Source: an uncultured Bacteroides sp. (GTDB lineage Bacteria; Bacteroidota; Bacteroidia; Bacteroidales; Bacteroidaceae). From it: 64,000 bases of DNA. The stretch is taken from the NCBI RefSeq assembly GCF_905207245.1, contig NZ_CAJLKP010000008.1:57695-121694 (forward strand). Reading direction: 5' to 3'. The notes beneath the pieces are model-generated. The model was not told the origin of the DNA. It ran no database searches and worked only from the letters and a program-made list of their open reading frames with translations. The first letter of the stretch is position 1. Each line of letters opens with the position of its first letter. Made by a program: the position numbers and the translations under genes. Positions 9,616 through 18,229 of this stretch are shown here, one piece after another.

Positions 9616-9987
9616 TCACTTTCCCATTGCTCCTCCTGCTATTGCTGCCAGTACCCCCAATACGATACTTAATATAAAATAGGTGAAAAACAATCCATAT
9701 AACCCTTGTTTTAAGAGGGTTACTCCATCATTTGAGAAAGTGGAAAAAGTAGTGAAGCCGCCGCATAAACCGGTAGTTAGCAGTACACGGTATTCAGTGG
9801 CAAGATTGAAACGGGCAGACCAGGCATAGAACAACCCGATCAGAAAACTTCCCAGAATATTGACGGTGAACGTAGCCCACGGGAAAGAGTAGGGGATAAT
9901 CCGTTCATGCAACATCTCCTGTATGCAAAATCGGAGTACACTCCCTGTACCCCCTCCTAAAAAGATACATAATAATATTTTAGTCAT
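9616..9987 (-). CDS. crcB: Fluoride ion channel CrcB/Fluc
   Basis: 123 residues with four hydrophobic segments and the family motifs GGGTGSVLRF, FTVNILGSFLIG and GLCGGFTTFSTFSND; the last holds the conserved phenylalanine track. CrcB proteins work as dual-topology dimers that let fluoride leave the cell. An upstream in-frame ATG at 10050 exists, but a -7 promoter element (TATCTTTG, 10035-10028) lies downstream of it, so translation should begin at ATG 9987. The gene precedes eno on the same strand. I looked for a fluoride riboswitch in the roughly 33-nt leader and there is no room for one. Confidence 0.95.
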   Translation of the reverse strand: MTKILLCIFLGGGTGSVLRFCIQEMLHERIIPYSFPWATFTVNILGSFLIGLFYAWSARFNLATEYRVLLTTGLCGGFTTFSTFSNDGVTLLKQGLYGLFFTYFILSIVLGVLAAIAGGAMGK

Positions 9988-10027
9988 TGTTTTAAGCTGA
10001 TTTATCGGACTATTTATGAAATGGCGG

Positions 10028-10035
10028 CAAAGATA
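10028..10035 (-). promoter_or_regulatory. Putative -7 element of crcB promoter
   Basis: On the minus strand TATCTTTG matches the Bacteroides -7 consensus TAnnTTTG, 40 bp before the chosen crcB ATG. The -33 element is weak. It supports the shorter crcB start. Confidence 0.5.
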
Positions 10036-10171
10036 CGACTTTAATTCCATCTATATTTTCAGAAGGTAGCCTTTTCTTTAAAATTCAGTTGGTTAATGTT
10101 TTATGCAAACGTTTGCCATTAAAGCATCTATATTTTAATTTAATTCCTTCTGTTGCATACCTTTTCCTCCT

Positions 10172-10179
10172 TATATTTG
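10172..10179 (+). promoter_or_regulatory. Putative -7 element of the GH97 gene promoter
   Basis: TATATTTG matches the TAnnTTTG consensus 32 bp before the GH97 start codon. No clear TTTG is found 19-21 bp upstream; a TTG ends 16 bp away. Confidence 0.45.
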
Positions 10180-10211
10180 CATCACGATTAAAATTTTAAC
10201 ATATTCAAATC

Positions 10212-12368
10212 ATGAAAAACATGAAAGCAATCAAATTGTTCTCTTTCCTGCTCCTTCTATTAGTGAGCAATTGGGCGATGGCTGAGGGTATTACCTCTCC
10301 AAACGGACAACTGCAACTGAACTTTTCAGTGAACGCACAAGGTGAACCGATCTATGAACTTTCCTACAAAGGCAAGACTGTTATCAACCCCTCTAAACTC
10401 GGTTTGGAACTGAAAGATGATCCGGGACTGATGAATGGATTTGCACTGGCAGACACCAAGACTTCCACTTTCGATGAAACCTGGGAACCGGTATGGGGCG
10501 AAGTAAAACAAATCCGCAATCATTATAACGAAATGGCTGTGACGCTGAATCAAAAGGCGCAAGACCGTAATATGATTATCCGCTTCCGCCTTTTTGACGA
10601 TGGTTTGGGGTTCCGCTACGAATTTCCGTTGTCTAAGAATATGAACTATCTCGTTGTCAAGGAAGAACATACCCAGTTTGCTATGACTGGCGATCATACG
10701 GCTTTCTGGATACCGGGCGATTATGATACGCAGGAATATGACTATACAGAATCTAAACTTTCTGAAATCCGTGGTCTGATGGATGGAGCTATAACTCCTA
10801 ACTCTTCACAAACCACCTTCTCGCCGACGGGCGTACAGACTTCCCTGCAAATGAAGACCGCCGATGGTCTTTATATCAATCTGCATGAAGCAGCTTTAAT
10901 AGATTACTCATGTATGCATCTTAATCTGGATGATAAGAATTTTGTCTTCGAATCCTGGCTGACTCCCGATGCACAAGGATACAAAGGCTACTTACAAGCT
11001 CCCTGTAAATCGCCGTGGCGTACGGTTATGGTAAGTGATGATGCTCGCGACATTCTGGCTTCCAAGTTAACACTGAACCTGAACGAACCTTGTGCTTACG
11101 AAGATGTTTCCTGGATTAAACCGGTGAAATATGTAGGTGTATGGTGGGAAATGATTGCCGGTAAGAGCACTTGGGCTTATACGGATGATCTTCCTTCCGT
11201 GAAACTGGGTGAAACGGATTACACAAAAACCAAACCCAATGGCAAGCATGGTGCTACCAATGAAAATGTGAAACGCTATATTGACTTTGCTGCCGAGAAT
11301 GGTCTTGACCAAGTGTTGGTGGAAGGCTGGAACGAAGGTTGGGAAGACTGGTTCGGTCATTCCAAAGATTATGTATTCGACTTTGTGACCCCGTATCCTG
11401 ACTTTGATGTGAAGATGCTGAATGACTATGCCAAGAGCAAAGGTGTGAAACTGATGATGCACCATGAAACTTCCGCTTCCGTGCGCAACTACGAACGCCA
11501 CATGGATAAAGCTTACCAGTTTATGGTAGACAACGGTTACAATGCAGTAAAGAGTGGTTATGTAGGCAATATGATTCCTCGCGGTGAACATCACTATGGC
11601 CAGTGGATGAACAACCACTATCTCTATGCTGTGACTAAAGCTGCTGATTATAAGATTTGTGTAAATGCTCACGAAGCTGTACGTCCTACCGGACTTTGCC
11701 GTACTTATCCTAACCTGATTGGTAATGAGTCTGCTCGTGGTACGGAATATGAGGCTTTCGGTGGCAGTAAACCGTTCCACACTACTTTACTTCCGTTTAA
11801 TCGTCTGATTGGCGGTCCGATGGATTATACTCCGGGTATCTTTGATACGAAATTGGAATTTATGGGTGACCTGCCTCATGGACAGGTACAGACTACTCTC
11901 TGTAAGCAGTTGGCTCTTTATGTAACATTATACAGTCCGTTGCAGATGGCTGCCGATTTGGTTGAGAATTATGAGAAACATATGGATGCTTTCCAGTTCA
12001 TCAAAGATGTAGCTGTGGATTGGGATGATAGTAAATATCTGGAAGCAGAACCAGGTGATTATATTACGGCAGCTCGTAAGGCTAAAGGCACGAACAACTG
12101 GTTTGTAGGTGGTATTACTGATGAGAATGCACGTACTTCCAACTTTACTTTGGACTTTCTGGAACCGGGCAAACAATATGTAGCCACTCTTTATGCTGAT
12201 GGCAATGATGCCGATTACAAAGAGAATCCTACTTCTTATCAGATAAAGAAAGGTATTGTAACCAATAAGACTAAGATGTCAGTGAAACTGGCTCGTAGTG
12301 GTGGTTTTGCTCTCAGTTTGATTGAAGCTACACCGGCAGACAAGAAGACTGTGAAGAAATGGAGATAA
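10212..12368 (+). CDS. GH97 family glucosidase (SusB-like), inverting subtype
   Basis: 718 residues with a cleavable signal peptide (LLLLLVSNWAMAEG), so probably periplasmic. GH97 landmarks are present: KYVGVWWEMIAGKSTWAY, LVEGWNEGWEDW, MMHHETSASVRNYE, VNAHEAVRPTG and GNESARGTEYEAF. Against SusB of B. thetaiotaomicron with an offset of 20, Glu419 and Glu488 correspond to the general-base glutamates E439 and E508, Glu512 to the acid E532, and Glu371 and Glu506 to E391 and E526. This marks the inverting alpha-glucosidase branch rather than the aspartate-nucleophile retaining branch. The numbering is from memory of the family. The gene stands alone, away from any sus operon in view, and is followed by a terminator. 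Confidence 0.93.
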   Translation: MKNMKAIKLFSFLLLLLVSNWAMAEGITSPNGQLQLNFSVNAQGEPIYELSYKGKTVINPSKLGLELKDDPGLMNGFALADTKTSTFDETWEPVWGEVKQIRNHYNEMAVTLNQKAQDRNMIIRFRLFDDGLGFRYEFPLSKNMNYLVVKEEHTQFAMTGDHTAFWIPGDYDTQEYDYTESKLSEIRGLMDGAITPNSSQTTFSPTGVQTSLQMKTADGLYINLHEAALIDYSCMHLNLDDKNFVFESWLTPDAQGYKGYLQAPCKSPWRTVMVSDDARDILASKLTLNLNEPCAYEDVSWIKPVKYVGVWWEMIAGKSTWAYTDDLPSVKLGETDYTKTKPNGKHGATNENVKRYIDFAAENGLDQVLVEGWNEGWEDWFGHSKDYVFDFVTPYPDFDVKMLNDYAKSKGVKLMMHHETSASVRNYERHMDKAYQFMVDNGYNAVKSGYVGNMIPRGEHHYGQWMNNHYLYAVTKAADYKICVNAHEAVRPTGLCRTYPNLIGNESARGTEYEAFGGSKPFHTTLLPFNRLIGGPMDYTPGIFDTKLEFMGDLPHGQVQTTLCKQLALYVTLYSPLQMAADLVENYEKHMDAFQFIKDVAVDWDDSKYLEAEPGDYITAARKAKGTNNWFVGGITDENARTSNFTLDFLEPGKQYVATLYADGNDADYKENPTSYQIKKGIVTNKTKMSVKLARSGGFALSLIEATPADKKTVKKWR

Positions 12369-12437
12369 AATATAGTCTCAGATTGAGAAAACCCCTAAAA
12401 TTAGGGTAGAAAGAAGTTTTTTATTAGGTATTAGATA

Positions 12438-12468
12438 TGCTCCGCAGGGTTCTTGCGGGGCATTTTTT
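12438..12468 (+). terminator. Rho-independent terminator after the GH97 gene
   Basis: tgctccgca and tgcggggca pair over 9 bp (one G-U) around a 7-nt loop and are followed directly by six T. It ends the GH97 transcript about 70 bp after the stop codon. Confidence 0.85.
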
Positions 12469-12470
12469 CT

Positions 12471-12954
12471 ACTAAGAGTTTGTATTCATTTTTACCTACA
12501 CGCTTACACTAACCTCTGTATCTCCTTGTTCATCGGCAATAGAACGGTGGTGGAAGCAAATTTATTTAGTGTAGGTAAGTTTTGCCTACACTCTTTGCTT
12601 TGTCGAAAGTCGGCTTTTGGTAGCTGATGTTCCATGCTTTTCAAACTAAAACAGTTGCTTCCTGATGTTCCTATGCCCTGTTTCTTATGAAAGTTCCTAT
12701 ATTCATAGTACAACCACGGATGTGGTTAAGAAGAGTTATATATGTGAATCACTTGCTTCATAAATGTGAAGTACGTGAACCACATCTGTGGTCATATATA
12801 CAATAAGCTTACTTTATTCATAAACAATGGATAAAAGCGTATTCTTCTATGGAAATTATCATCTGAATGTATCATGATATTCTCTAAACACTATGCTCTA
12901 TGGTGTAAATGGGTGCTTTATGAGTGATGTATTTAGGAATTCTTTATAAAACAT
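12471..12954. other. Intergenic region upstream of the capsule promoter; no convincing gene
   Basis: The region has stop-rich frames and no recognisable protein; the 69-residue leftward frame at 12504-12713 has no start context. It holds an inverted 10-bp pair TTACCTACAC (12492-12501) and GTGTAGGTAA (12569-12578) and, further right, two short hairpins that are inverted copies of each other (listed separately). It could be a decayed element. Confidence 0.5.
12712..12792. repeat. Pair of inverted, hairpin-forming repeats
   Basis: Site 1 (12712-12727) reads AACCAC-GGAT-GTGGTT and site 2 (12779-12792) reads ACCAC-ATCT-GTGGT. Each is a palindrome, and site 2 read on the minus strand (ACCACAGATGTGGTT) matches site 1 except for one base in the loop. 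About 50 bp lie between them. They may be a small REP-like element or recognition sites for a DNA-binding protein. Confidence 0.55.
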
Positions 12955-12985
12955 TTTGTTCTTTCGAAAATCCCTCTTATCTTTG
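12955..12985 (+). promoter_or_regulatory. Capsule locus promoter
   Basis: TTTG at 12955-12958 and TATCTTTG at 12978-12985 are separated by exactly 19 bp, a full match to the Bacteroides primary sigma consensus. Transcription should start near 12992, leaving a leader of about 255 nt before upxY. I found no convincing inverted repeats flanking it, so phase inversion is not supported here. Confidence 0.8.
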
Positions 12986-12991
12986 CGCACG

Positions 12992-13247
12992 TTAAATGGA
13001 TGATTCATGTGCATTTTGATGCTTAAGTCATTCGTTTACAGCTTATAAGAAGTCGAAAACTGTGTTTCTCCTATTAAATCAGCTTTTTCAGTCTTCAAGA
13101 GTGTCTGTTTGTACTTCCTGCGATAGGGAGAGCAAATTTTGGCCATTGAACGTATTAAATTCGCTATCACGAATTAACGTTTTAACCGGAAGGGGTGTCT
13201 TTCCCCCGGTGTCCCCAAGAAATATCCTTTTCTGAACCCCCTTTAAC
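12992..13247 (+). promoter_or_regulatory. Long untranslated leader of the capsule operon
   Basis: About 255 nt with no ORF lie between the promoter and the upxY GTG. In Bacteroides capsule loci this leader is where transcription stops unless the UpxY antiterminator acts. The last 65 nt are rich in G and C tracts (ggggtgtctttcccc at 13185-13199) that can pair. Its function is inferred from the family; no exact target motif was identified. Confidence 0.5.
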
Positions 13248-13796
13248 GTGAACAAATCAAATAACGAAGAAATATATTGGTACGCTTTGCGCATCACCTA
13301 TAGCCGGGAGCTTGCTTTGAAAGAGTTCCTGGACCGGAATAATATCGAAAACTTCATTCCGATGCGTTATGAGTATGTGATGCGAAGGGAGCAAAGGATT
13401 CGTAAGCTTGTTCCGGCGATACATAATTTGATATTCATCCGCGCCACGCGAAAAAGGATTGATGAAATAAAGGAAGAGAATGCCATTCTTCTTCCTCTTC
13501 GTTACATCATGGATCGTGAAACCAGGCAGCCTATCGTTATTCCCGAAGTCCAGATGCGTCATTTTATAGCCATTGCCGGTTCTTATGATCAGCAAGTCAT
13601 TTATTTGCCGCCGACAGAATACTCTATGCAGAAGGGTGATCGCGTTCGCATCACCGGTGGCGTTTTTGAAGGCGTTGAAGGTGTATTTATCAGAGTGAAA
13701 GGTGATCGTCGTGTAGTCGTATCTATTCAGGGAGTTATGGCGGTTGCTACAACTTTTATTCATCCCTCTCTTATTGTTCCTATAACAGAAGAATAA
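13248..13796 (+). CDS. upxY: UpxY-family transcription antiterminator (NusG-like)
   Basis: 182 residues. Residues about 8-110 form a NusG N-terminal domain (WYALRITYSRELALKEFLDRN). Residues about 125-165 hold a KOW motif (MQKGDRVRITGGVFEGVEGVFIRVKGDRRVVVSI). Translation must use GTG 13248 because no upstream ATG is in frame. UpxY proteins are specialised NusG paralogues that let RNA polymerase read through the leader of their own capsule operon. Being first gene after a long leader and directly followed by upxZ is the standard arrangement. Confidence 0.95.
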   Translation: MNKSNNEEIYWYALRITYSRELALKEFLDRNNIENFIPMRYEYVMRREQRIRKLVPAIHNLIFIRATRKRIDEIKEENAILLPLRYIMDRETRQPIVIPEVQMRHFIAIAGSYDQQVIYLPPTEYSMQKGDRVRITGGVFEGVEGVFIRVKGDRRVVVSIQGVMAVATTFIHPSLIVPITEE

Positions 13797-13828
13797 TTCA
13801 TAGTTTCTAATTTATAATTCATAATTAT

Positions 13829-14302
13829 ATGAAGTCTCAAATCGATGCTTTGCGTCAACTCACGCATGAGCTTCTTTATCTTGGTATGGATGGTGAACCC
13901 ATTTATGCCGATCGTTTATATCAATTAAATTCAGAAGTATACAGTCAGGCGGAAGCTTTGCACGGTGAGAAATCCGTGAATGATGAAGAAGAAGCGACTC
14001 TTTGTATCACTCTTCTGAAAGCTTATAGTGCTACGATTTATAATCATGGAGATAAAGAAGAAAAGGTTCAGGAGCTATTGGACCGTAGCGGGAAAGTTCT
14101 TGGAAAACTTTCGGATTCTTTATTGAAATGTCAGCTATTAGTGGCTTGCTATGGGGAAACGCTTGATGAGGAGTTGGCGCAAGAAGCACATAAGATTATG
14201 AGTGGCTGGGGTGGTTTGTTAACGGCTGAACAACAAAATATTTCCGATGAATTGCAGAATGTGGAAAATGATTCATATCTGCATGCAAACACAGAGTTGT
14301 AG
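13829..14302 (+). CDS. upxZ: UpxZ-family inhibitor of heterologous UpxY antiterminators
   Basis: 157 residues, acidic and largely helical, with no signal peptide or membrane segment. Similarity to UpxZ is recognisable in LRQLTHELLYLGMDGEPIYADRLYQLNSEVY and in its position 32 bp after upxY. In B. fragilis UpxZ proteins block UpxY proteins of other capsule loci, so usually one capsule is made per cell. The function here is inferred from family and position. Confidence 0.88.
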   Translation: MKSQIDALRQLTHELLYLGMDGEPIYADRLYQLNSEVYSQAEALHGEKSVNDEEEATLCITLLKAYSATIYNHGDKEEKVQELLDRSGKVLGKLSDSLLKCQLLVACYGETLDEELAQEAHKIMSGWGGLLTAEQQNISDELQNVENDSYLHANTEL

Positions 14303-14365
14303 GCTGATAAATCTATAGCTGATCTCTTTGTTGTGTTTGTTCTTTAATACTTATCCTTATTTTAT

Positions 14366-15418
14366 ATGAAATTTCTTGTTACGGGGGCTGCTGGTTTCAT
14401 TGGCTCCTATGTTTGTAGGCACCTGCTTTCTCGTGGAGATGAGGTGGTAGGGCTTGATAATATCAATAACTACTATGATATCAATCTGAAGTATGGGCGT
14501 TTGGGGACTTTAGGCATTGATAAAAGCGCTGTTGACTGGTATAAGTTTGTTCAAAGCAATACATATGAGAAATTCCGGTTTGTCCGCATGAATTTGGAGG
14601 ACAAACAGGCAATGCAGATGCTTTTTGCCAATGAACATTTTGACAAGGTTGTGAATCTTGCAGCTCAGGCAGGAGTACGCTATTCTATAGAAAATCCCTA
14701 TGCTTATGTGGAAAGTAATATAGATGGCTTTTTGAATATACTGGAAGGATGCCGCCATTATGGAATTAAGCATTTGATTTACGCTAGTTCCAGTAGTGTT
14801 TATGGTCTGAACGGAAAAGTTCCTTTTTCGGAAAAAGACAGTATAGCGCATCCTGTAAGCCTTTATGCGGCAACAAAGAAGTCAAATGAATTAATGGCTC
14901 ATACTTATAGCCATTTATATGGTATTCCTTCTACCGGTTTGCGCTTCTTTACGGTTTACGGTCCTTGGGGACGTCCGGATATGTCACCTTTCCTTTTTGC
15001 CGATGCCATGTTGCACGGGAGGCCGATAAAGGTTTTCAATAATGGTGATATGTTGCGCGATTTTACTTATATTGATGATATTGTTGAAGGAGTCCTTCGT
15101 GTGATAGACCACACTCCTTCTCCTAATCCGGACTGGAGTGCTCAAATCCCTGATCCCAGTTCTTCTACTACTCCATATAAAATATATAATATAGGTAATT
15201 CTCATCCGGTGAAACTTATGGACTTTATTCAGGCCATCGAAGAAGCTATCGGACATCCTGCAGAGAAAATATACCTTCCTATGCAACCGGGCGACGTTTA
15301 TCAAACGAATGCGGATACTTCGGCTTTGCAGAATGAATTAGGGTTTAAACCTGACAAGCCGATTAAAGAGGGAGTTCAGGAAACGATAGATTGGTATCGT
15401 TCTTTTTATCAATTGTAA
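14366..15418 (+). CDS. NAD-dependent UDP-glucuronate 4-epimerase type protein
   Basis: 350 residues, short-chain dehydrogenase/epimerase family. It has the Rossmann motif TGAAGFIGSYV at the N-terminus and the catalytic pair Tyr167 and Lys171 (SLYAATKKSNE). The sequence GLDNINNYYDINLKYGRL and FTVYGPWGRPDMSPFLFADA are typical of CapI/GAE-type epimerases converting UDP-glucuronate to UDP-galacturonate. The next gene makes UDP-glucuronate, which supports this substrate. First sugar gene of the capsule operon. Another UDP-hexose epimerase role is possible but less likely. Confidence 0.87.
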   Translation: MKFLVTGAAGFIGSYVCRHLLSRGDEVVGLDNINNYYDINLKYGRLGTLGIDKSAVDWYKFVQSNTYEKFRFVRMNLEDKQAMQMLFANEHFDKVVNLAAQAGVRYSIENPYAYVESNIDGFLNILEGCRHYGIKHLIYASSSSVYGLNGKVPFSEKDSIAHPVSLYAATKKSNELMAHTYSHLYGIPSTGLRFFTVYGPWGRPDMSPFLFADAMLHGRPIKVFNNGDMLRDFTYIDDIVEGVLRVIDHTPSPNPDWSAQIPDPSSSTTPYKIYNIGNSHPVKLMDFIQAIEEAIGHPAEKIYLPMQPGDVYQTNADTSALQNELGFKPDKPIKEGVQETIDWYRSFYQL

Positions 15419-15439
15419 TCAAAAGTAAACTAAGATAAT

Positions 15440-16753
15440 ATGAAAATAGCAATAGTTGGTACTGGCTATGTCGGCTTGGTGACAGGTACCTGTTTCTCTG
15501 AGATGGGCATTGATGTGACTTGTGTGGATGTGCAGGAAAGTAAGATAGAAAGTCTGAAGAAAGGCATTATTCCTATTTATGAGCCGGGCTTGGAGGATAT
15601 GGTGCATCGCAATTATACTGCTGGTCGTCTGAAATTTACGACAGACTTGAAGGAATGTCTGGATGAAGTGGAAGTTGTATTTAGTGCGGTCGGTACCCCT
15701 CCTGATGAGGATGGCAGTGCTGATTTGAAATATGTGTTGGAGGTTGCGCGTACCATTGGGCGTAATATGAATAAGTATGTGCTGGTTGTGACTAAGAGTA
15801 CAGTTCCGGTGGGTACTGCACAAAAGGTAAAGTCGGCCATTCAAGAAGAACTTGATAAACGTAATGTAAAGATAGAGTTTGATGTGGCTTCCAATCCTGA
15901 ATTTTTGAAAGAAGGTGATGCGGTAGATGATTTCATGAAGCCTGACCGTGTGGTGGTAGGTGTGGAATCGGAAAAAGCTAAGACTATAATGGAACGTCTT
16001 TATAAGCCTTTCATGATGAATAACTATCGGTTGATATTTACTGATATTCCGAGTGCCGAGATGATAAAATATGCGGCAAATTCTATGTTGGCCACACGGA
16101 TTAGCTTTATGAATGATATTGCTAACCTCTGTGAGTTGGTTGGTGCTGATGTAAATATGGTTCGCAAAGGTATTGGTGCGGATAGTCGTATTGGCAGTAA
16201 ATTTTTGTATCCCGGTTGTGGATATGGTGGTTCTTGTTTTCCGAAAGATGTAAAGGCGTTGATAAAGACTGCGGAAAAGAATGGCTATCCGATGCGTGTG
16301 TTAAAAGCTGTGGAAGAGGTGAATGAGAGGCAAAAGAGTATTCTTTTTGAGAAGTTATTGAAGCATTATAATGGGGATTTAAGAGGTAAACAGATCGCTT
16401 TATGGGGTTTGGCTTTCAAGCCTGAAACGGATGATATGAGGGAGGCTCCGGCATTGGTATTGATTGATAAGTTGATGGAGGCTGGCGCAAACATGAAGGT
16501 TTATGATCCGATTGCGATGGATGAATGTAGGCGTAGGATAGGAGATAAGGTTGTTTATGCTACGGATATGTATGATGCGGTGCTGGATGCGGATGCGTTG
16601 TTGTTGGTGACGGAGTGGAAGGAGTTTAGGATGCCGAGTTGGGGGGTAGTGAAGAAGACGATGAAAAAGGCTGTGGTAGTTGACGGAAGAAATATATATG
16701 AGAAGAAAGAACTGATAGAAGCGGGGATAGAATATAGTTGTATAGGGAAATAA
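15440..16753 (+). CDS. ugd: UDP-glucose 6-dehydrogenase
   Basis: 437 residues. It oxidises UDP-glucose to UDP-glucuronate using two NAD+. The NAD-binding motif GTGYVGLVTGTCFSEMG starts at residue 7, and the catalytic cysteine is Cys266 in GYGGSCFPKDVKAL. Further conserved segments are KSTVPVGTAQ, NPEFLKEGDAV and GLAFKPETDDMREAPAL. Length is normal. It follows the epimerase by 21 bp; together they supply UDP-GlcA and UDP-GalA for an acidic capsule. Confidence 0.97.
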   Translation: MKIAIVGTGYVGLVTGTCFSEMGIDVTCVDVQESKIESLKKGIIPIYEPGLEDMVHRNYTAGRLKFTTDLKECLDEVEVVFSAVGTPPDEDGSADLKYVLEVARTIGRNMNKYVLVVTKSTVPVGTAQKVKSAIQEELDKRNVKIEFDVASNPEFLKEGDAVDDFMKPDRVVVGVESEKAKTIMERLYKPFMMNNYRLIFTDIPSAEMIKYAANSMLATRISFMNDIANLCELVGADVNMVRKGIGADSRIGSKFLYPGCGYGGSCFPKDVKALIKTAEKNGYPMRVLKAVEEVNERQKSILFEKLLKHYNGDLRGKQIALWGLAFKPETDDMREAPALVLIDKLMEAGANMKVYDPIAMDECRRRIGDKVVYATDMYDAVLDADALLLVTEWKEFRMPSWGVVKKTMKKAVVVDGRNIYEKKELIEAGIEYSCIGK

Positions 16754-16763
16754 TACTTGTCTT

Positions 16764-18209
16764 TTGGAAGATTCTTTAAAACAGAAAACCGTTCGTGGTG
16801 TAGGCTGGAGTTTTATAGATAATATTGCCAGTTCAGGTATTACTTTTTTAGTCGGTCTTGTGCTGGCTCGACTTCTTACCCCCGAAGAGTATGGTGTTAT
16901 GGCTATAATAGCTATATTTATAGCTATTTCTAATTCTATTATTGACAGTGGCTTTTCCAATGCACTGATACGCAAGATTAAAGTGGAAAGAGTAGATTAT
17001 AATACTGTTTTTTATTTTAATCTGTTGGTCAGTATTATACTTTATATTTTTTTGTTTTTTTCTGCTCCTGTCATCAGTGCTTTTTTTAAAGAACCGGAGT
17101 TGATCGAGATAACTCGAGTGATAGGTTGGATACTTATCATCAATGCTTTGGCTATCATACCACGTACACAATTGGTGCGTAATATTGATTTTAAAACACA
17201 GACAAAAGTGTCTTTGATATCTTCTGTCAGTAGTGGGGGAATAGGTATTGTAATGGCTATTGCGGGTATGGGAATATGGAGTCTTGTGGGACAACAGTTG
17301 TCACGTCAGTTTCTTAACACTCTATTTTTGTGGGTTTATACCAAATGGAAACCTATGTTTGAGTTCTCCTTACAGAGTTTTAAAGAACTGTTTGGTTTTG
17401 GCTCTAAACTTTTACTTTCCGGATTACTGGATACATTTTTTAGAAATATCTATTATATTGTTATAGGTCGTTTTTATACTTCTGCTCAATTGGGACAGTA
17501 TACTCGTGCTGAACAATTTAATTCTATCTTCTCTAGCAATTTAACTTCAGTAGTACAGCGTGTTAGCTATCCGGTTCTGAGTTCCATCCAAAATGAACCA
17601 GAGCGTCTGAGGGACGCTTACCGTAGAGTGATAAAGATCACTATGCTGATAACCTTTGCTTGTATGTTGGGATTGGTAGCAATAGCAAAGCCTTTGCTTG
17701 TTATTCTTATAGGTGAGAAATGGTTGCAAGCAGTTTACTTTTTACAAATAATCTGTTTTTCTGGGATGCTTTATCCGCTTCATGCCATCAACTTGAATAT
17801 TCTTCAGGTAAAAGGCCGCTCTGATTTATTTTTTAAATTAGAAGTTATAAAGAAAATCATAGCCATTGTTCCCATAGTAGTTGGTATATTCTTTGGCATT
17901 GAATGGATGCTAGTAGGTAATGTATTTACTTCTTTTTTTGCTTATTTCTTGAATAGTTACTATTCTGCTGGTCTAATTTTATATCCAGCTATAGAACAGA
18001 TAAAGGATATTTTTCCTACGTTTATTATTTCTATTATAGTAGCAGGAGTTATGTGGAGTTTGTCTTTTATACCGATGTCTTACTATCTTCTTCTTCCTAT
18101 TCAGATTATTATTGGATTGTCGTTAGCACTTCTTATTTATGGACGACTTCATTTGTCTGAATATCTTGAGGTAAAGCAACTGGTACTTACTCTCTTAAAA
18201 CAAAAGTAA
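16764..18209 (+). CDS. wzx: Wzx-type capsule repeat-unit flippase
   Basis: 481 residues, strongly hydrophobic with about 12-14 predicted membrane helices. The N-terminus LKQKTVRGVGWSFIDNIASSGITFLVGLVLARLLTPEEYGVMA is characteristic of the WzxC/polysaccharide transporter family. It should move undecaprenyl-linked repeat units across the inner membrane. The start is a TTG at 16764; the only codons between it and an in-frame stop at 16743 are not starts, so TTG is forced. It begins 10 bp after ugd. A Wzy polymerase is encoded further down. Confidence 0.92.
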   Translation: MEDSLKQKTVRGVGWSFIDNIASSGITFLVGLVLARLLTPEEYGVMAIIAIFIAISNSIIDSGFSNALIRKIKVERVDYNTVFYFNLLVSIILYIFLFFSAPVISAFFKEPELIEITRVIGWILIINALAIIPRTQLVRNIDFKTQTKVSLISSVSSGGIGIVMAIAGMGIWSLVGQQLSRQFLNTLFLWVYTKWKPMFEFSLQSFKELFGFGSKLLLSGLLDTFFRNIYYIVIGRFYTSAQLGQYTRAEQFNSIFSSNLTSVVQRVSYPVLSSIQNEPERLRDAYRRVIKITMLITFACMLGLVAIAKPLLVILIGEKWLQAVYFLQIICFSGMLYPLHAINLNILQVKGRSDLFFKLEVIKKIIAIVPIVVGIFFGIEWMLVGNVFTSFFAYFLNSYYSAGLILYPAIEQIKDIFPTFIISIIVAGVMWSLSFIPMSYYLLLPIQIIIGLSLALLIYGRLHLSEYLEVKQLVLTLLKQK

Positions 18210-18229
18210 AATTAAAAATAATTTTTATT

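Noticed and set aside
9988..10030. Fluoride riboswitch in front of crcB
   Set aside because: The leader between the -7 element and ATG is only about 33 nt and does not contain the conserved riboswitch core.
12504..12713. 69-residue leftward ORF upstream of the capsule promoter
   Set aside because: No promoter or ribosome site, no family resemblance, and it overlaps inverted repeats. More likely chance or a decayed element.
12778..13080. Invertible capsule promoter, as in B. fragilis
   Set aside because: I looked for matching inverted repeats on both sides of 12955-12985 and found none of convincing length. Only the distant short hairpin pair exists, and it does not enclose the promoter.
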